Below, in pieces: positions 15,982 to 23,929 of a stretch of 24,891 nucleotides of DNA. This stretch comes from a virus. The translations under genes and the position numbers were made by a program. Location: IMG/VR virus record IMGVR_UViG_3300010354_000604, positions 1-24,891 of that record; one strand, written 5' to 3'. How positions within the stretch are numbered: position 1 is the stretch's first letter; each line of letters opens with the position of its first letter. Under the pieces are notes generated by a model. That model had not been told where the DNA came from, ran no database searches, and worked only from the letters and a program-made list of their open reading frames with translations.

Positions 15982-16261
15982 GACACACAGTGCGTAGATT
16001 TATTCTATCATTGTTTTTCAAATTACCATCAACATGAAACACTTGTAATTGTTTATCTGGTAGTTTGGCAATAAAATCACAATGGTCACACTGTGCTTTT
16101 TTCCTATAACCTGCCCTGTACCATGCTGGTATCTTTTTTGGTACACGTTTGCCTTTGCGTATGCAAGCATCACACCTTGATCTAAAGTGTGTGACCCCTT
16201 CAGAAATGTAGTTTACAGCCACTGGTCTTGAGCAGCAGGCTGGGCAAAGGTCTCTTTTCAT
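15911..16261 (-). CDS. zinc-binding HNH-like protein
   Basis: A 116-residue protein with two pairs of CxxC knuckles. C6-x2-C9 pairs with C30-x2-C33, and C58-x2-C61 with C93-x2-C96. Between the second pair lies F-H-V-D-G-N (75-80), then N-N and R-I-N-L-R-T-V-C, the H-x-D-x-N...N-L pattern of HNH nucleases. A basic region (residues 35-55) may bind DNA. It may be a small HNH nuclease, possibly linked to DNA processing, but the catalytic pattern is short. No intron or homing context is visible. Its last 71 bases are antisense to the end of dNMP kinase. There is no ribosome site, and a late box lies only 5 bases before the ATG. Confidence 0.72.
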   Translation of the reverse strand: MKRDLCPACCSRPVAVNYISEGVTHFRSRCDACIRKGKRVPKKIPAWYRAGYRKKAQCDHCDFIAKLPDKQLQVFHVDGNLKNNDRINLRTVCLNCQQVLYQERLPWKPAEPVPGF

Positions 16262-16266
16262 AACTG

Positions 16267-16273
16267 TATTTAT
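16267..16273 (-). promoter_or_regulatory. candidate late promoter giving a leaderless RNA
   Basis: ATAAATA on the minus strand ends 5 bases before the ATG of the HNH-like gene. With a normal late start six bases after the box, RNA would begin at about the A of that ATG (16261). No ribosome site lies between box and ATG. The match is good but the geometry is unusual. Confidence 0.5.
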
Positions 16274-16325
16274 TTGCTAAACCTTGGCAAAGGGCTCTAT
16301 AACCACCCAAAATTACCACTTCCAA

Positions 16326-16332
16326 ATAAATA
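16326..16332 (+). promoter_or_regulatory. late promoter for the tail sheath gene
   Basis: ATAAATA, within AAATAAATAT, lies 33 bases before the sheath ATG. The expected start is near 16338, leaving a leader of about 28 bases that holds AAGGA. It diverges from the minus-strand box at 16267. Confidence 0.7.
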
Positions 16333-16365
16333 TCTATAACATGATTTTTGTCAAAGGAAAATAAC

Positions 16366-19300
16366 ATGGCAACTTTAGTTTCTCCAGGATTAAGCGTAAC
16401 AGTAACAGACGAGAGCCAATATGTACCCGGCGGTCCGGGCACAGTACCATTGGTGGTTCTAGCTACTGCGCAAGATAAAACTTCACCATCAGGCGGTACT
16501 GCAACAGGAACCACAGCAGCCAAAGCCAATCAACTTCAAGCGTTTGGCAGTCAGCGTGAACTGATAACTGCTATGGGATATCCAGTGTTTAAAACATCAG
16601 CAGGCAGTCCAATTCACGGCGATGAGCAGAATGAGTATGGTTTACAAGCAGCATACAGCGCCATGGGTCTAGGCAACAGAATGTTTGTTCTGAGAGCAGA
16701 CATTGACCTTGATCAATTAACAGCTACCAGTGTGCGTCCAAAAGGCACTGTTGATGATGGATTTCATTGGTTTGATCTTGCCAATTCAGATTTTGGATTA
16801 TTCCAGTGGGATAACACTAATCAAGTGTTTGTCAAGCAAGATATCACAGTGCTTACCAGCACCGCAGATGTAAATTTTCCAGCATCAGGCGGAGATCCTT
16901 ACACACCAAAAGAAAGTGTTGGCGAAGTAGGATCATATGCAGTGATTGCCATTGATGATGACAATCCGGTATTTTATAAAAATTCAAGCAATGCATGGGT
17001 AGCAATTGGCAGTACTGATTGGCAAAAGGCCTGGCCTACTGTGCAGAGCTCTTTTGCAACCTATGCAGGCAATGAAGTATTGGCTGGAACACAGGTAACC
17101 ATTAACACAGTCACAGTCACCATCACAGCAGCAGGTGCGAATGCCACAGGTACAGAAGTAGTCACCGCAATTAATGCTGCATTTGCAGCCAACTATGGGG
17201 ATGGTATTCGTGCAGAAATTGATACTAACGGCAGACTAATTCTCCGCGCCACATCCGCTGCAAAAAGCGATGGCTCAACTGCTGACGGTATTATTGTTAT
17301 TGCTGACGATGCTGGTGCAGCTGATCTAGGATTCACTGGCGGACAAGATTACTATGCTCCAATGTTAGACTTTGGCAAGTATACAGATGTTCCAACCTTT
17401 GCCACAGGTGAAGCTACTCCTGCACCAACTGGAAGTTTATGGGTTAAAACCGGTGCAGTTGGTAATGGTGCTGACTGGATTATTAAAAGATTCAATGGTA
17501 CCACTGGAGCATTTGCAACACTAGCAGCTCCCTTATATGAGGACAAGGCTTCAGCTCTATATGGTTTAGATCCTCTGGGTGGTGGTTTCAATCTAGCGGT
17601 AGGAACATTGTATGTAGACTATTCAACACTGGCTAGCTATCCAGGTACATTTAAAATCTGGAGACGCTACAAGAGTGGAGTTACCAAGGTAACCGGTGCA
17701 GTGCCAGCGAGCACTAATCCATTTACAATTGGACATACCTTTAGACTGGCAGTAACACAGCCAGAGCAGGCTACCATTGACGAATACAATTTCACCATAG
17801 CAGCTACCAGTGTTGATGCATTTGTAACATTGATCCTAAGCAGAGCTATTCCAAACGTGTTTGCTTCAAAAGAAAGTTCTGGTGCAATCAGTATCACACA
17901 CAAAGCCGGTGGAGACATCTATCTTATTGACACCACGGCTGGTGTAAGCAATCCATTAACCAACGCAGGATTTACCACATCTACCAGTGGACTGCTTGTT
18001 GAAACTGTAGGATCATATTCAGGATCATTATTAGCCACAAACTGGGCTGTGCTAGACTATACCTACAGCGTTGAAGAGCCTTATGTGGCACCTGCAGATG
18101 GTTCACTCTGGTACTATGGCAGTGCTGTGGAAGCAGATGTAATGATTTGTACCACTACTGGATGGAAAGGTTATCGTACTGTTACCAGCGACTCTCGTGG
18201 ATATAATTTAAGTAACACTGATCCTAATGGTCCAATTTTCTCTGCCAGTAGACCTGTTTTACAAAGTGACGAAACTGCCTTGGTAGCAGGGGACCTTTGG
18301 GTAGACACTGGGGATCTAGAAAACTATCCAGTGATTTATCGTTACAACGGCAGCAAGTGGATCGCGATTGACAATACCGACACAATCACACAGAATGGTA
18401 TCCTATTTGCTGACGCACGTTGGGATGCAGATGTAAATGGAGCAGGAACTAGCATTGGTGGAATTCTTGATCCAATCAGTGGCGATTTGCCAGTTATAGC
18501 TGATATGTTGCTCAGTAACTATATTGATTTAGACTGCCCAGACTATCGCCTGTATCCACGTGGAACCATACTTTGGAATACTCGTCGTAATGGATTTAAC
18601 GTTAAACAATATGTGAGTGAAGCATTCACCACAGATACCTATCCTGATGCACCTGACACTGGAAACAATACCATTGGTACAATTCCAACACAATCAACTA
18701 CCTGGGTTTCAGCCAGCGGTAATCAAGATGATGGTAGTCCTTACATGGGCCACAAAGCACAACGTCGTATGGTAGTCAAGGCTCTACGTGCTGCTATTGA
18801 CAGTAACACACAAATTCGTGAAGAACAGTTTGTGTTTAACTTGATTGCATGCCCTGGGTATCCTGAATTGCTTTCTAACATGACCGCTCTTAATAACGAT
18901 CGCGCTAATACAGCATTTATTATTGGTGATACTCCATTGGATCTAGTTCCAGATACAATTGAGCTGACCAACTGGAGCAACAATGTAGCTACCACAGCAG
19001 ATATCTATACAGGAATTTTTTATCCTGCAGGACTTACCAATGATCTAAATGGCAATGAAGTAGTGGTGCCAGCAAGTCATATGGCTCTAAGAGCTTTGAT
19101 TCGTAATGATCAGATTGCTTATCAGTGGTTTGCACCAGCAGGCGCACGCCGTGGTTTAATTGACAATGCCACAGCAGTTGGTTATCTTGATTATGCAAGT
19201 GGTATTTTTACCAAGATAGGAGTACGTCAGAGTCTGCGTGACAGTCTGTATACTCTAAGACTAAATCCTATTGCTAATCTTCCTGGTCTTGGGCTGGCTA

Positions 19301-19665
19301 TATTTGGACAGAAAACTCGTAGTCCAATTCCACAGAGCACAGATAGAATCAATGTGTCACGTTTGATTAATTATATCAGAAGCATCTTAGGAGGTATTAG
19401 TAACAGCTTCCTGTTTGAACCAAATGATAAGATCACAAGAGATCAAATCAAACAAGTAATTGAAGGCGCTATGAACGATCTAGTGGCCAAGAGAGGTGTA
19501 TACGATTATCTAGTGGTGTGCGACGAAAGTAACAACACCAGTGATCGTATCGCAAGAAATGAATTGTATGTTGATATTGCTATTGAGCCTGTGAAAGCAG
19601 CTGAATTCATCTACATACCAATTCGCTTGAAGAATCCAGGCACACTAGCTGGAGCAGGAGCTTAA
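16366..19665 (+). CDS. 18: contractile tail sheath protein gp18
   Basis: A 1099-residue protein; T4 gp18 has 659. It forms the contractile outer tail tube. The N-terminus MATLVSPGLSVTVTDES.Y.PGG is characteristic. It continues with LQAFGSQRELITAMGYPVF, then NEYGLQAAYSAMGLGNRMFVLRAD. The C-terminal third holds the conserved core: KVYV-type NVKQYVSEAF, RRMVVKALRAAIDSN, ASHMALRALIRNDQIAYQWFAPAG, an ARLTAL-like NVSRLINYIRSILGG, and a final VDIAIEPVKAAEFIYIPIRL. Residues about 170-750 are enlarged, with repeated G-[SD]-L-W...W modules, and probably decorate the sheath exterior. The frame is open from a TTG at 16348, but the ATG at 16366 with AAGGA (7-base spacing) is chosen. Confidence 0.97.
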   Translation: MATLVSPGLSVTVTDESQYVPGGPGTVPLVVLATAQDKTSPSGGTATGTTAAKANQLQAFGSQRELITAMGYPVFKTSAGSPIHGDEQNEYGLQAAYSAMGLGNRMFVLRADIDLDQLTATSVRPKGTVDDGFHWFDLANSDFGLFQWDNTNQVFVKQDITVLTSTADVNFPASGGDPYTPKESVGEVGSYAVIAIDDDNPVFYKNSSNAWVAIGSTDWQKAWPTVQSSFATYAGNEVLAGTQVTINTVTVTITAAGANATGTEVVTAINAAFAANYGDGIRAEIDTNGRLILRATSAAKSDGSTADGIIVIADDAGAADLGFTGGQDYYAPMLDFGKYTDVPTFATGEATPAPTGSLWVKTGAVGNGADWIIKRFNGTTGAFATLAAPLYEDKASALYGLDPLGGGFNLAVGTLYVDYSTLASYPGTFKIWRRYKSGVTKVTGAVPASTNPFTIGHTFRLAVTQPEQATIDEYNFTIAATSVDAFVTLILSRAIPNVFASKESSGAISITHKAGGDIYLIDTTAGVSNPLTNAGFTTSTSGLLVETVGSYSGSLLATNWAVLDYTYSVEEPYVAPADGSLWYYGSAVEADVMICTTTGWKGYRTVTSDSRGYNLSNTDPNGPIFSASRPVLQSDETALVAGDLWVDTGDLENYPVIYRYNGSKWIAIDNTDTITQNGILFADARWDADVNGAGTSIGGILDPISGDLPVIADMLLSNYIDLDCPDYRLYPRGTILWNTRRNGFNVKQYVSEAFTTDTYPDAPDTGNNTIGTIPTQSTTWVSASGNQDDGSPYMGHKAQRRMVVKALRAAIDSNTQIREEQFVFNLIACPGYPELLSNMTALNNDRANTAFIIGDTPLDLVPDTIELTNWSNNVATTADIYTGIFYPAGLTNDLNGNEVVVPASHMALRALIRNDQIAYQWFAPAGARRGLIDNATAVGYLDYASGIFTKIGVRQSLRDSLYTLRLNPIANLPGLGLAIFGQKTRSPIPQSTDRINVSRLINYIRSILGGISNSFLFEPNDKITRDQIKQVIEGAMNDLVAKRGVYDYLVVCDESNNTSDRIARNELYVDIAIEPVKAAEFIYIPIRLKNPGTLAGAGA

Positions 19666-19677
19666 TAGGCTTATATT

Positions 19678-19701
19678 ATGAAGCGGCACCAGCCGCTTCA
19701 T
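19678..19701 (+). terminator. hairpin after the sheath gene
   Basis: A perfect 10-bp stem (ATGAAGCGGC at 19678-19687, GCCGCTTCAT at 19692-19701) closes an ACCA loop. It is followed by TAGTTTG, not a T-tract. It starts 13 bases after the sheath stop. It may be a weak terminator or an RNA 3'-end stabiliser. Confidence 0.6.
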
Positions 19702-19717
19702 AGTTTGCCAAAACAAG

Positions 19718-19724
19718 CTAAATA
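19718..19724 (+). promoter_or_regulatory. late promoter for the tail tube gene
   Basis: CTAAATA lies 23 bases before the gp19 ATG, after the sheath hairpin. The expected start is near 19730, and the AGGAG ribosome site follows at 19734-19738. Confidence 0.65.
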
Positions 19725-19747
19725 AGAATGTATAGGAGACAAATAAC

Positions 19748-20368
19748 ATGTCTGTAGCATCACTAACAAGATTCACAGTGCCCTTGGCTTCAAACCAAAG
19801 TGCCAGCGCACAAGGTTTACTAATGCCAAAATTGGCATACCGTTTCAGAGTTTCTTTTGAACAGTTTGGAGTAAGTCAACCAACCACAGAATTAACCAAA
19901 CAGGTTATGGACTTTACTCGTCCAAGTGTACAGTTTGGGGATATCACTGTTGACGTTTATAACAGCAAGATCAAATTACTAGGTAAGCCAGAATGGCAGG
20001 ACATCACCGTAAACCTAAGAGACGATGCTGGCGGAAATGTAAGCCGATTGGTTGGCGAACAGTTACAAAAGCAATATGACTTTATGGAACAGGCAAGTGC
20101 AAGTTCCGGTATTGACTATAAGTTTATCACACGTTGTGAAATGCTAGATGGCGGCAACGGCATTCTACAACCAAACGTGCTTGAAACATGGGAAATTTAT
20201 GGATGCTATGTATCTCAAGTGCAGTATGGCGAAGTAAACTATGCTAGCGGTACTGACATGGTCAAAATTCAACTAACAATCAAGTTTGATAATGCAGTTC
20301 AAACACCGCTTGGATCTGGTGTTGGAGGAGACGTAGGAAGACTGCTAGGTATTACAGCTACTGGTTAA
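19748..20368 (+). CDS. 19: tail tube protein gp19
   Basis: A 206-residue protein; T4 gp19 has 163. It stacks in hexameric rings to form the inner tail tube through which DNA passes. The family pattern is visible. AYRFRVSFEQFG comes first, then VMDFTRPSVQFGDITVDVYNSKI, then WQDITVNLRDDAGGNVSRLVGEQLQKQYDF. The typical LETWEIYGCYVSQVQYGEVNYASGTDMVKIQLTIKFDNA C-terminal strands follow. A strong AGGAG site lies 9 bases before the ATG. It follows gp18 directly, as in T4, and has its own late promoter, fitting high-level expression. The short extension after residue 185 is Gly-rich. Confidence 0.96.
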   Translation: MSVASLTRFTVPLASNQSASAQGLLMPKLAYRFRVSFEQFGVSQPTTELTKQVMDFTRPSVQFGDITVDVYNSKIKLLGKPEWQDITVNLRDDAGGNVSRLVGEQLQKQYDFMEQASASSGIDYKFITRCEMLDGGNGILQPNVLETWEIYGCYVSQVQYGEVNYASGTDMVKIQLTIKFDNAVQTPLGSGVGGDVGRLLGITATG

Positions 20369-20387
20369 ACAGTTTAGAGGTAATTTT

Positions 20388-20413
20388 AAACCCGGGATTT
20401 CCCGGGTTTTTTT
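20388..20413 (+). terminator. intrinsic terminator after the tail tube gene
   Basis: A 9-bp perfect stem (AAACCCGGG at 20388-20396, CCCGGGTTT at 20401-20409) closes an ATTT loop and ends in seven Ts. It lies 19 bases after the gp19 stop. Confidence 0.92.
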
Positions 20414-20418
20414 ATGAG

Positions 20419-20425
20419 ATAAATA
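20419..20425 (+). promoter_or_regulatory. late promoter for the second tube-like gene
   Basis: ATAAATA lies 15 bases before the ATG at 20441 and 5 bases after the gp19 terminator. The start is expected near 20431, giving a leader of about 10 bases that holds AAAGG. Confidence 0.68.
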
Positions 20426-20440
20426 TTAAAAAAGGTTACT

Positions 20441-21955
20441 ATGAGTATTAACCCCTACTTACAACAAGTCTCAAACAACAGCACGGTGCATGATTATGCA
20501 CATGCTGATCGTATATTTCGTACTGATGCCTTTAGGTTACATCCTAAATTTGCATTCTTATACTATGTAAGAATAAATCTAGCACCAGACTATACTCTGT
20601 TGAAAGGTACACATAAAACTGAAATTGGTAGCTTGGTTAAAACTGTGTCCTTGCCTAAGTTCACAGTGGATACCAAAACACTTAATGCGTATAATAGAGT
20701 CAACCTGGTACAAACCAAATTAAAATACGATCCAGTGGTAATTAAATTTCACGACGACGGCGCAGACATCATTAGAGAATTTTGGTACGATTATTATAGT
20801 TTCTATTTTAGAGACAGTGATCATGCTACGTCACTTTATCAAGGCGGACACAAATATAACCTAAGACAGACAGACCAATGGGGCTTTACACCACGACCCA
20901 CCGGTGGTAAAGAATCAACTGCATCTGTAACACAATTAATAACAGACATACAGATTTTTAGTTTTCATAATAAAAAATTCAGTGAAGTGACCTTGCATAA
21001 TCCTACCATAACCAGCTTTAGACACGGAGATCATGATTATGCTCAAGGCACCGGACTGCTTGAACATGAAATGACAGTTGCTTATGAAACAGTGACCTAT
21101 GCCAGCGGATTTTTTACAGAAGAAAACTTTGGTTCAGACATGCTACTCAAGTATGATACCACTCCTAGTAACATCTCTCCTGCAAGTGTGAACGGAGTAC
21201 CTGGTCAGGATGTGTTATATCAAAACGGGCAGGTGTTCAAACCAGGAAGTCAAACAGTGCCTTTTAGAGGCGGTAATACCAATGCTCCAAACTCACTCTC
21301 ACTAAGTCCAAAAGCTGGTTCTCAGTTTCTTAGATCAGGATCTAATATCACAGGTCCTCTAGGTAGAGTAGGACAACAAACTGGAACCAATATGTTTGGT
21401 ACACCTGCTGGACAGAGAGGCAAGTCTAGTGTGTTTGGTACAGCAGCACAAGGAATACTTTCAGGCATGATAAGTTCAGCAATAAGAGGCAGAAATCCTC
21501 TCAGTCAGTTTTCTGCTCCTAATGCCAGCAATCTTTTGTATCAAGCTGGTAGTGCAGTGGGCGGAGTTACAGGACAAAAAATTATTGCGTCTGCGGGTTT
21601 ATTGCGGGCTGGACAAACCATTGCAAGAAATGGAGTTGGACCTGGGAATTTTGGCACTGTGGCAGTTGCCATAGGTGCACTTGGACAATTGGGAGTAAGG
21701 CCAGAAAACATACTGCCAAATGTTTTTGGCGGTAGGGCCACAACCAATGGCAGCAGAGTTGCACGTACCAGTGGACCAACCGCAGTGACATCCTCGCCTA
21801 ACTTTCCCACAGTGAGCACTCCTGCCAATAATAGCACTAGTTCGTATTACTCAACTCCAAATTACAGTGACGGACGTTCAGTGACTATCAATGACAGTAG
21901 AGCCACTTTTCCGTCAAGCAATCAGGGTAGGCCAAACAATGGATTCACAATCTAA
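20441..21955 (+). CDS. tail-tube-fold baseplate/tail protein (gp54- or gp19-like)
   Basis: A 504-residue protein. Residues about 30-235 read as a tail-tube domain: LHPKFAFLYYVRINL, LVKTVSLPKFTVDTKTLNAYN, VVQTKL-like NLVQTKLKYDPVVIKFHDD, then a IREFWYDYYSFYF helix and a final LEHEMTVAYETVTYASG strand pair. The order strand, LP.F.V.T..LN.YN, KYDPV.I.FHDD matches gp19/gp54-type proteins of T4-like phages. The position after gp19 fits a tube initiator, cap or paralogous tube protein. Residues about 240-504 are Gly/Ser/Asn-rich and low in complexity, with a probable membrane-like or packing helix near 380-410. The exact T4 equivalent is unsure. The stop overlaps the next ATG by one base. Confidence 0.7.
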   Translation: MSINPYLQQVSNNSTVHDYAHADRIFRTDAFRLHPKFAFLYYVRINLAPDYTLLKGTHKTEIGSLVKTVSLPKFTVDTKTLNAYNRVNLVQTKLKYDPVVIKFHDDGADIIREFWYDYYSFYFRDSDHATSLYQGGHKYNLRQTDQWGFTPRPTGGKESTASVTQLITDIQIFSFHNKKFSEVTLHNPTITSFRHGDHDYAQGTGLLEHEMTVAYETVTYASGFFTEENFGSDMLLKYDTTPSNISPASVNGVPGQDVLYQNGQVFKPGSQTVPFRGGNTNAPNSLSLSPKAGSQFLRSGSNITGPLGRVGQQTGTNMFGTPAGQRGKSSVFGTAAQGILSGMISSAIRGRNPLSQFSAPNASNLLYQAGSAVGGVTGQKIIASAGLLRAGQTIARNGVGPGNFGTVAVAIGALGQLGVRPENILPNVFGGRATTNGSRVARTSGPTAVTSSPNFPTVSTPANNSTSSYYSTPNYSDGRSVTINDSRATFPSSNQGRPNNGFTI

Positions 21956-22338
21956 TGTCTAATTATAATAATGTTCAACCTATAGATACAGGTTCTAGAT
22001 CAGCTGGTTTTGATCCAGGCACATATTTTAACAATTTAAGTTTTGCTCCTTTGGAAATATCAACCAATGTCAGCCATGCTGTGCAGAGTTTTTTTGAAAA
22101 ATATACTGACAACAAACGCAGTGCAGAAATACTTGCCAGCTCTGTGATTTTTACCAGCGCCAGCCAAGGTGTTGACCCCATGCAAACACTAGACGAATTT
22201 CTAAAATTACCACCTGGCGATTTAAATGAGTTTCTAGTGACTTTTTTGAATTTTAATAGAGTGGGCACAAGTTTGTTAGGATTACCTAATACCACTAGAC
22301 CACTTAATAAAGTTATTCAAAGAACAATTCTGGTTTAA
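21955..22338 (+). CDS. small conserved-looking tail-cluster protein (127 aa)
   Basis: I do not recognise a named family. The ATG overlaps the stop of the tube-like gene (TAATG), so it is translationally coupled to it. Residues 1-35 are polar and extended (DTGSRSAGFDPGTYFNNLSFAPLEIS). Residues about 40-125 look helical, with AVQSFFEKYTDNKRSAEILASSVIF, then MQTLDEFLKLPPGDLNEFLVTFLNF and a basic C-terminus, TTRPLNKVIQRTILV. The position between the tube-like gene and gp4 suggests a virion or assembly role for the tail or head vertex. No cysteine, signal peptide or membrane segment is evident. Confidence 0.8.
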   Translation: MSNYNNVQPIDTGSRSAGFDPGTYFNNLSFAPLEISTNVSHAVQSFFEKYTDNKRSAEILASSVIFTSASQGVDPMQTLDEFLKLPPGDLNEFLVTFLNFNRVGTSLLGLPNTTRPLNKVIQRTILV

Positions 22339-22342
22339 TCTC

Positions 22343-22780
22343 ATGGCAAGAAATTATGCACAAGGCAAGTTTCAATGTAGGAATCCTGCTAAGTACATAG
22401 GCAAAGGTCAACCAACCTATCGTTCTGGTTGGGAGATGGTGTTCATGCAATTCTGCGACAACAATCCTGCCATACTTAACTGGGCCAGCGAAAGTATCAA
22501 TATTCCCTATCGTAATCCATTCACAGGCAAAAGCACAATTTATGTGCCTGACTTTCTAATAATATATGAAGATAAAAATGGGCAAAAGCATGCAGAAGTG
22601 ATTGAGATCAAACCCAGCACAGAAGCCACAATGGAAAGTGCCCGCAACACTAGAGATAGAGCCTATGTTGCATTGAATCATGCCAAATGGTCAGCAGCAA
22701 ATGCCTGGTGCAAGCAGCAGGGGTTGACTTTTAGAGTTATCACAGAGAATCAAATCTTTCACAAGGGTCAAAAGCGGTAA
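22343..22780 (+). CDS. 4: head completion nuclease-fold protein gp4
   Basis: A 145-residue protein; T4 gp4 has about 150. In T4, gp4 acts at the head vertex after packaging, before tail joining. The alignment by eye is good. There is a GKF...NP.KY.G start, then Y-R-S-x-W-E (26-31), WASESINIPY (47-56), V-P-D-F (68-71), EVIEIKP (85-91) and NHAKWSAANAWC. P69-D70, E88 and K90 form a PD-(D/E)xK nuclease signature with E31 upstream. No good ribosome site is seen; the start is 4 bases after the previous stop, so coupling is likely. The chosen ATG is the first in frame. Confidence 0.9.
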   Translation: MARNYAQGKFQCRNPAKYIGKGQPTYRSGWEMVFMQFCDNNPAILNWASESINIPYRNPFTGKSTIYVPDFLIIYEDKNGQKHAEVIEIKPSTEATMESARNTRDRAYVALNHAKWSAANAWCKQQGLTFRVITENQIFHKGQKR

Positions 22781-22787
22781 ATACCGT

Positions 22788-23276
22788 ATGACCAAAAAAC
22801 TTGAACAATTGTTTGATTTACCCACCGTTCCTGATTCACTAGAAACCATAGAGGAACACCGCAGTACCATTCATGAAATTGATTTGGCTATTGACAAGAT
22901 AGATGCAGCACTGCCCACAGTGCGCGATCTAGAAACAGCAGATAAAGAAATGGACGATCTAGCTGCACTGGCCAAAGATAAATTTGATGATCTAATGGAT
23001 CTGGGCATGAATGTTGAACCAAGATATGCAGGCGTTATATTCCAAACTGCAGGAGTGCTACTAGGACATGCCATCACAGCCAAGCAGGCCAAATTGGATA
23101 AAAAGCTGCGCATGGTGGATCTACAGCTCAAGAAGCTGCGCATAGATCAGATGGCAGAAAAAAACTCAGACACTCCTGCGGCAGTAGAAGGACAGGGTGT
23201 GGTACTGGATAGAAATGCCCTACTAGCAGAAATACTAGGCAAACGTCCTGATATTCAAAAAGATAATAAAGCATAA
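22788..23276 (+). CDS. 16: probable small terminase subunit gp16-like
   Basis: A 162-residue, mostly helical protein; T4 gp16 has 164. The N-terminal KLEQLFDLP motif corresponds to the KL-LFD/KLLDI start of gp16 proteins. A long coiled-coil-like region runs over residues 20-118 (AIDKIDAALPTVRDLETADKEMD, then MNVEPRYAGVIFQTAGVLLG, where gp16 proteins have a PR..EV...L segment, then AKLDKKLRMVDLQLKKLRID). The C-terminus has VVLDRNALLAEILGK, comparable to the gp16 tail. In T4 it forms rings that regulate DNA packaging by gp17. The large subunit gp17 is not in this window. It starts 7 bases after gp4, with no strong ribosome site. Other short helical virion proteins cannot be excluded. Confidence 0.65.
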   Translation: MTKKLEQLFDLPTVPDSLETIEEHRSTIHEIDLAIDKIDAALPTVRDLETADKEMDDLAALAKDKFDDLMDLGMNVEPRYAGVIFQTAGVLLGHAITAKQAKLDKKLRMVDLQLKKLRIDQMAEKNSDTPAAVEGQGVVLDRNALLAEILGKRPDIQKDNKA

Positions 23277-23279
23277 ATA
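23273..23279 (+). promoter_or_regulatory. late promoter for the 208-aa gene
   Basis: ATAAATA overlaps the stop codon of the gp16-like gene and lies 21 bases before the ATG at 23301. The start is expected near 23285, and AGGA follows at 23290-23293 with 7-base spacing to the ATG. Confidence 0.65.
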
Positions 23280-23300
23280 GATACTGTATAGGATCCTGTA

Positions 23301-23927
23301 ATGAAAACCTTTAAAACCTACTTGCAAGAAAGTGTTAGAACCTATAGTTTCCGTGTGCGTCTAGCAGATTGTGCTTGCGACGGCGAACAAATGGACAAAA
23401 TAGAACAAGCATTAAGTGCATTTAAACTGGTTGATATAACCAAACCCAAGAGCATGCCAGTGGCTCGCAGCGAAGAATTTTACAAGCTAGGACCAGTTGG
23501 TCGTCATACGTTTGATGTGGTGACTGCTTATCCTGCTAATCCGCCACAAGTACAACAGGCCATTCACAACTGCTGTGGAGTACCTCTAAGTCACATCTAT
23601 GTTGCTAATCTAATAGGTGATCAAATGGAGGCATTGCCAATCAGTACCAGCGAAGAAGGTGCAGTATTAGCCAACAGCGAATATCCTAAGTCTGATGGTA
23701 AAGAACAAGAGCATGTGGGACTGAAAAAAGTTGATAGTCTACTTAAAGAACTTGAGAAGAACCGCGGGGTTGCATCTCAGTACAAAGGAGTGAACGATGA
23801 AATTCTCGCGAAAGACCAGGCTAAAGAAAGCACACCTAAAACAACTAATAGCCTACCGCAAAACAATCGCAGCCCAGTCACAGACACCGGCGGCAAAGCA
23901 ACCAATAAAAAAGTAAAGGCACTATAA
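23301..23927 (+). CDS. probable internal head protein with capsid-targeting peptide (208 aa)
   Basis: The N-terminus MKTFKTYLQE-S matches the T4 capsid-targeting peptide MKTYQEFIAE-A in length, in the Lys at position 2, in the aromatic at 4 and in the L/I-x-E end at 8-10. In T4 this peptide sends internal proteins into the prohead and is cut by gp21. The body (residues 14-115) alternates strands and helices: TYSFRVRLADCACDGEQMD, HTFDVVTAYPANPPQVQQAI, then VPLSHIYVANL. It may be ferredoxin-like; this is inference. Residues about 140-208 are hydrophilic and disordered-looking, ending in Lys. It has its own late promoter and an AGGA site. The family is otherwise unknown to me. Confidence 0.82.
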   Translation: MKTFKTYLQESVRTYSFRVRLADCACDGEQMDKIEQALSAFKLVDITKPKSMPVARSEEFYKLGPVGRHTFDVVTAYPANPPQVQQAIHNCCGVPLSHIYVANLIGDQMEALPISTSEEGAVLANSEYPKSDGKEQEHVGLKKVDSLLKELEKNRGVASQYKGVNDEILAKDQAKESTPKTTNSLPQNNRSPVTDTGGKATNKKVKAL

Positions 23928-23929
23928 CA

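Noticed and set aside
15911-16261. HNH-like gene as a homing endonuclease in an intron
   Set aside because: Both flanking genes are intact, with no intron-like structure or split reading frame.
16348-16365. TTG at 16348 as the sheath start
   Set aside because: The added residues are encoded by the ribosome site region; the ATG at 16366 gives the typical gp18 N-terminus.
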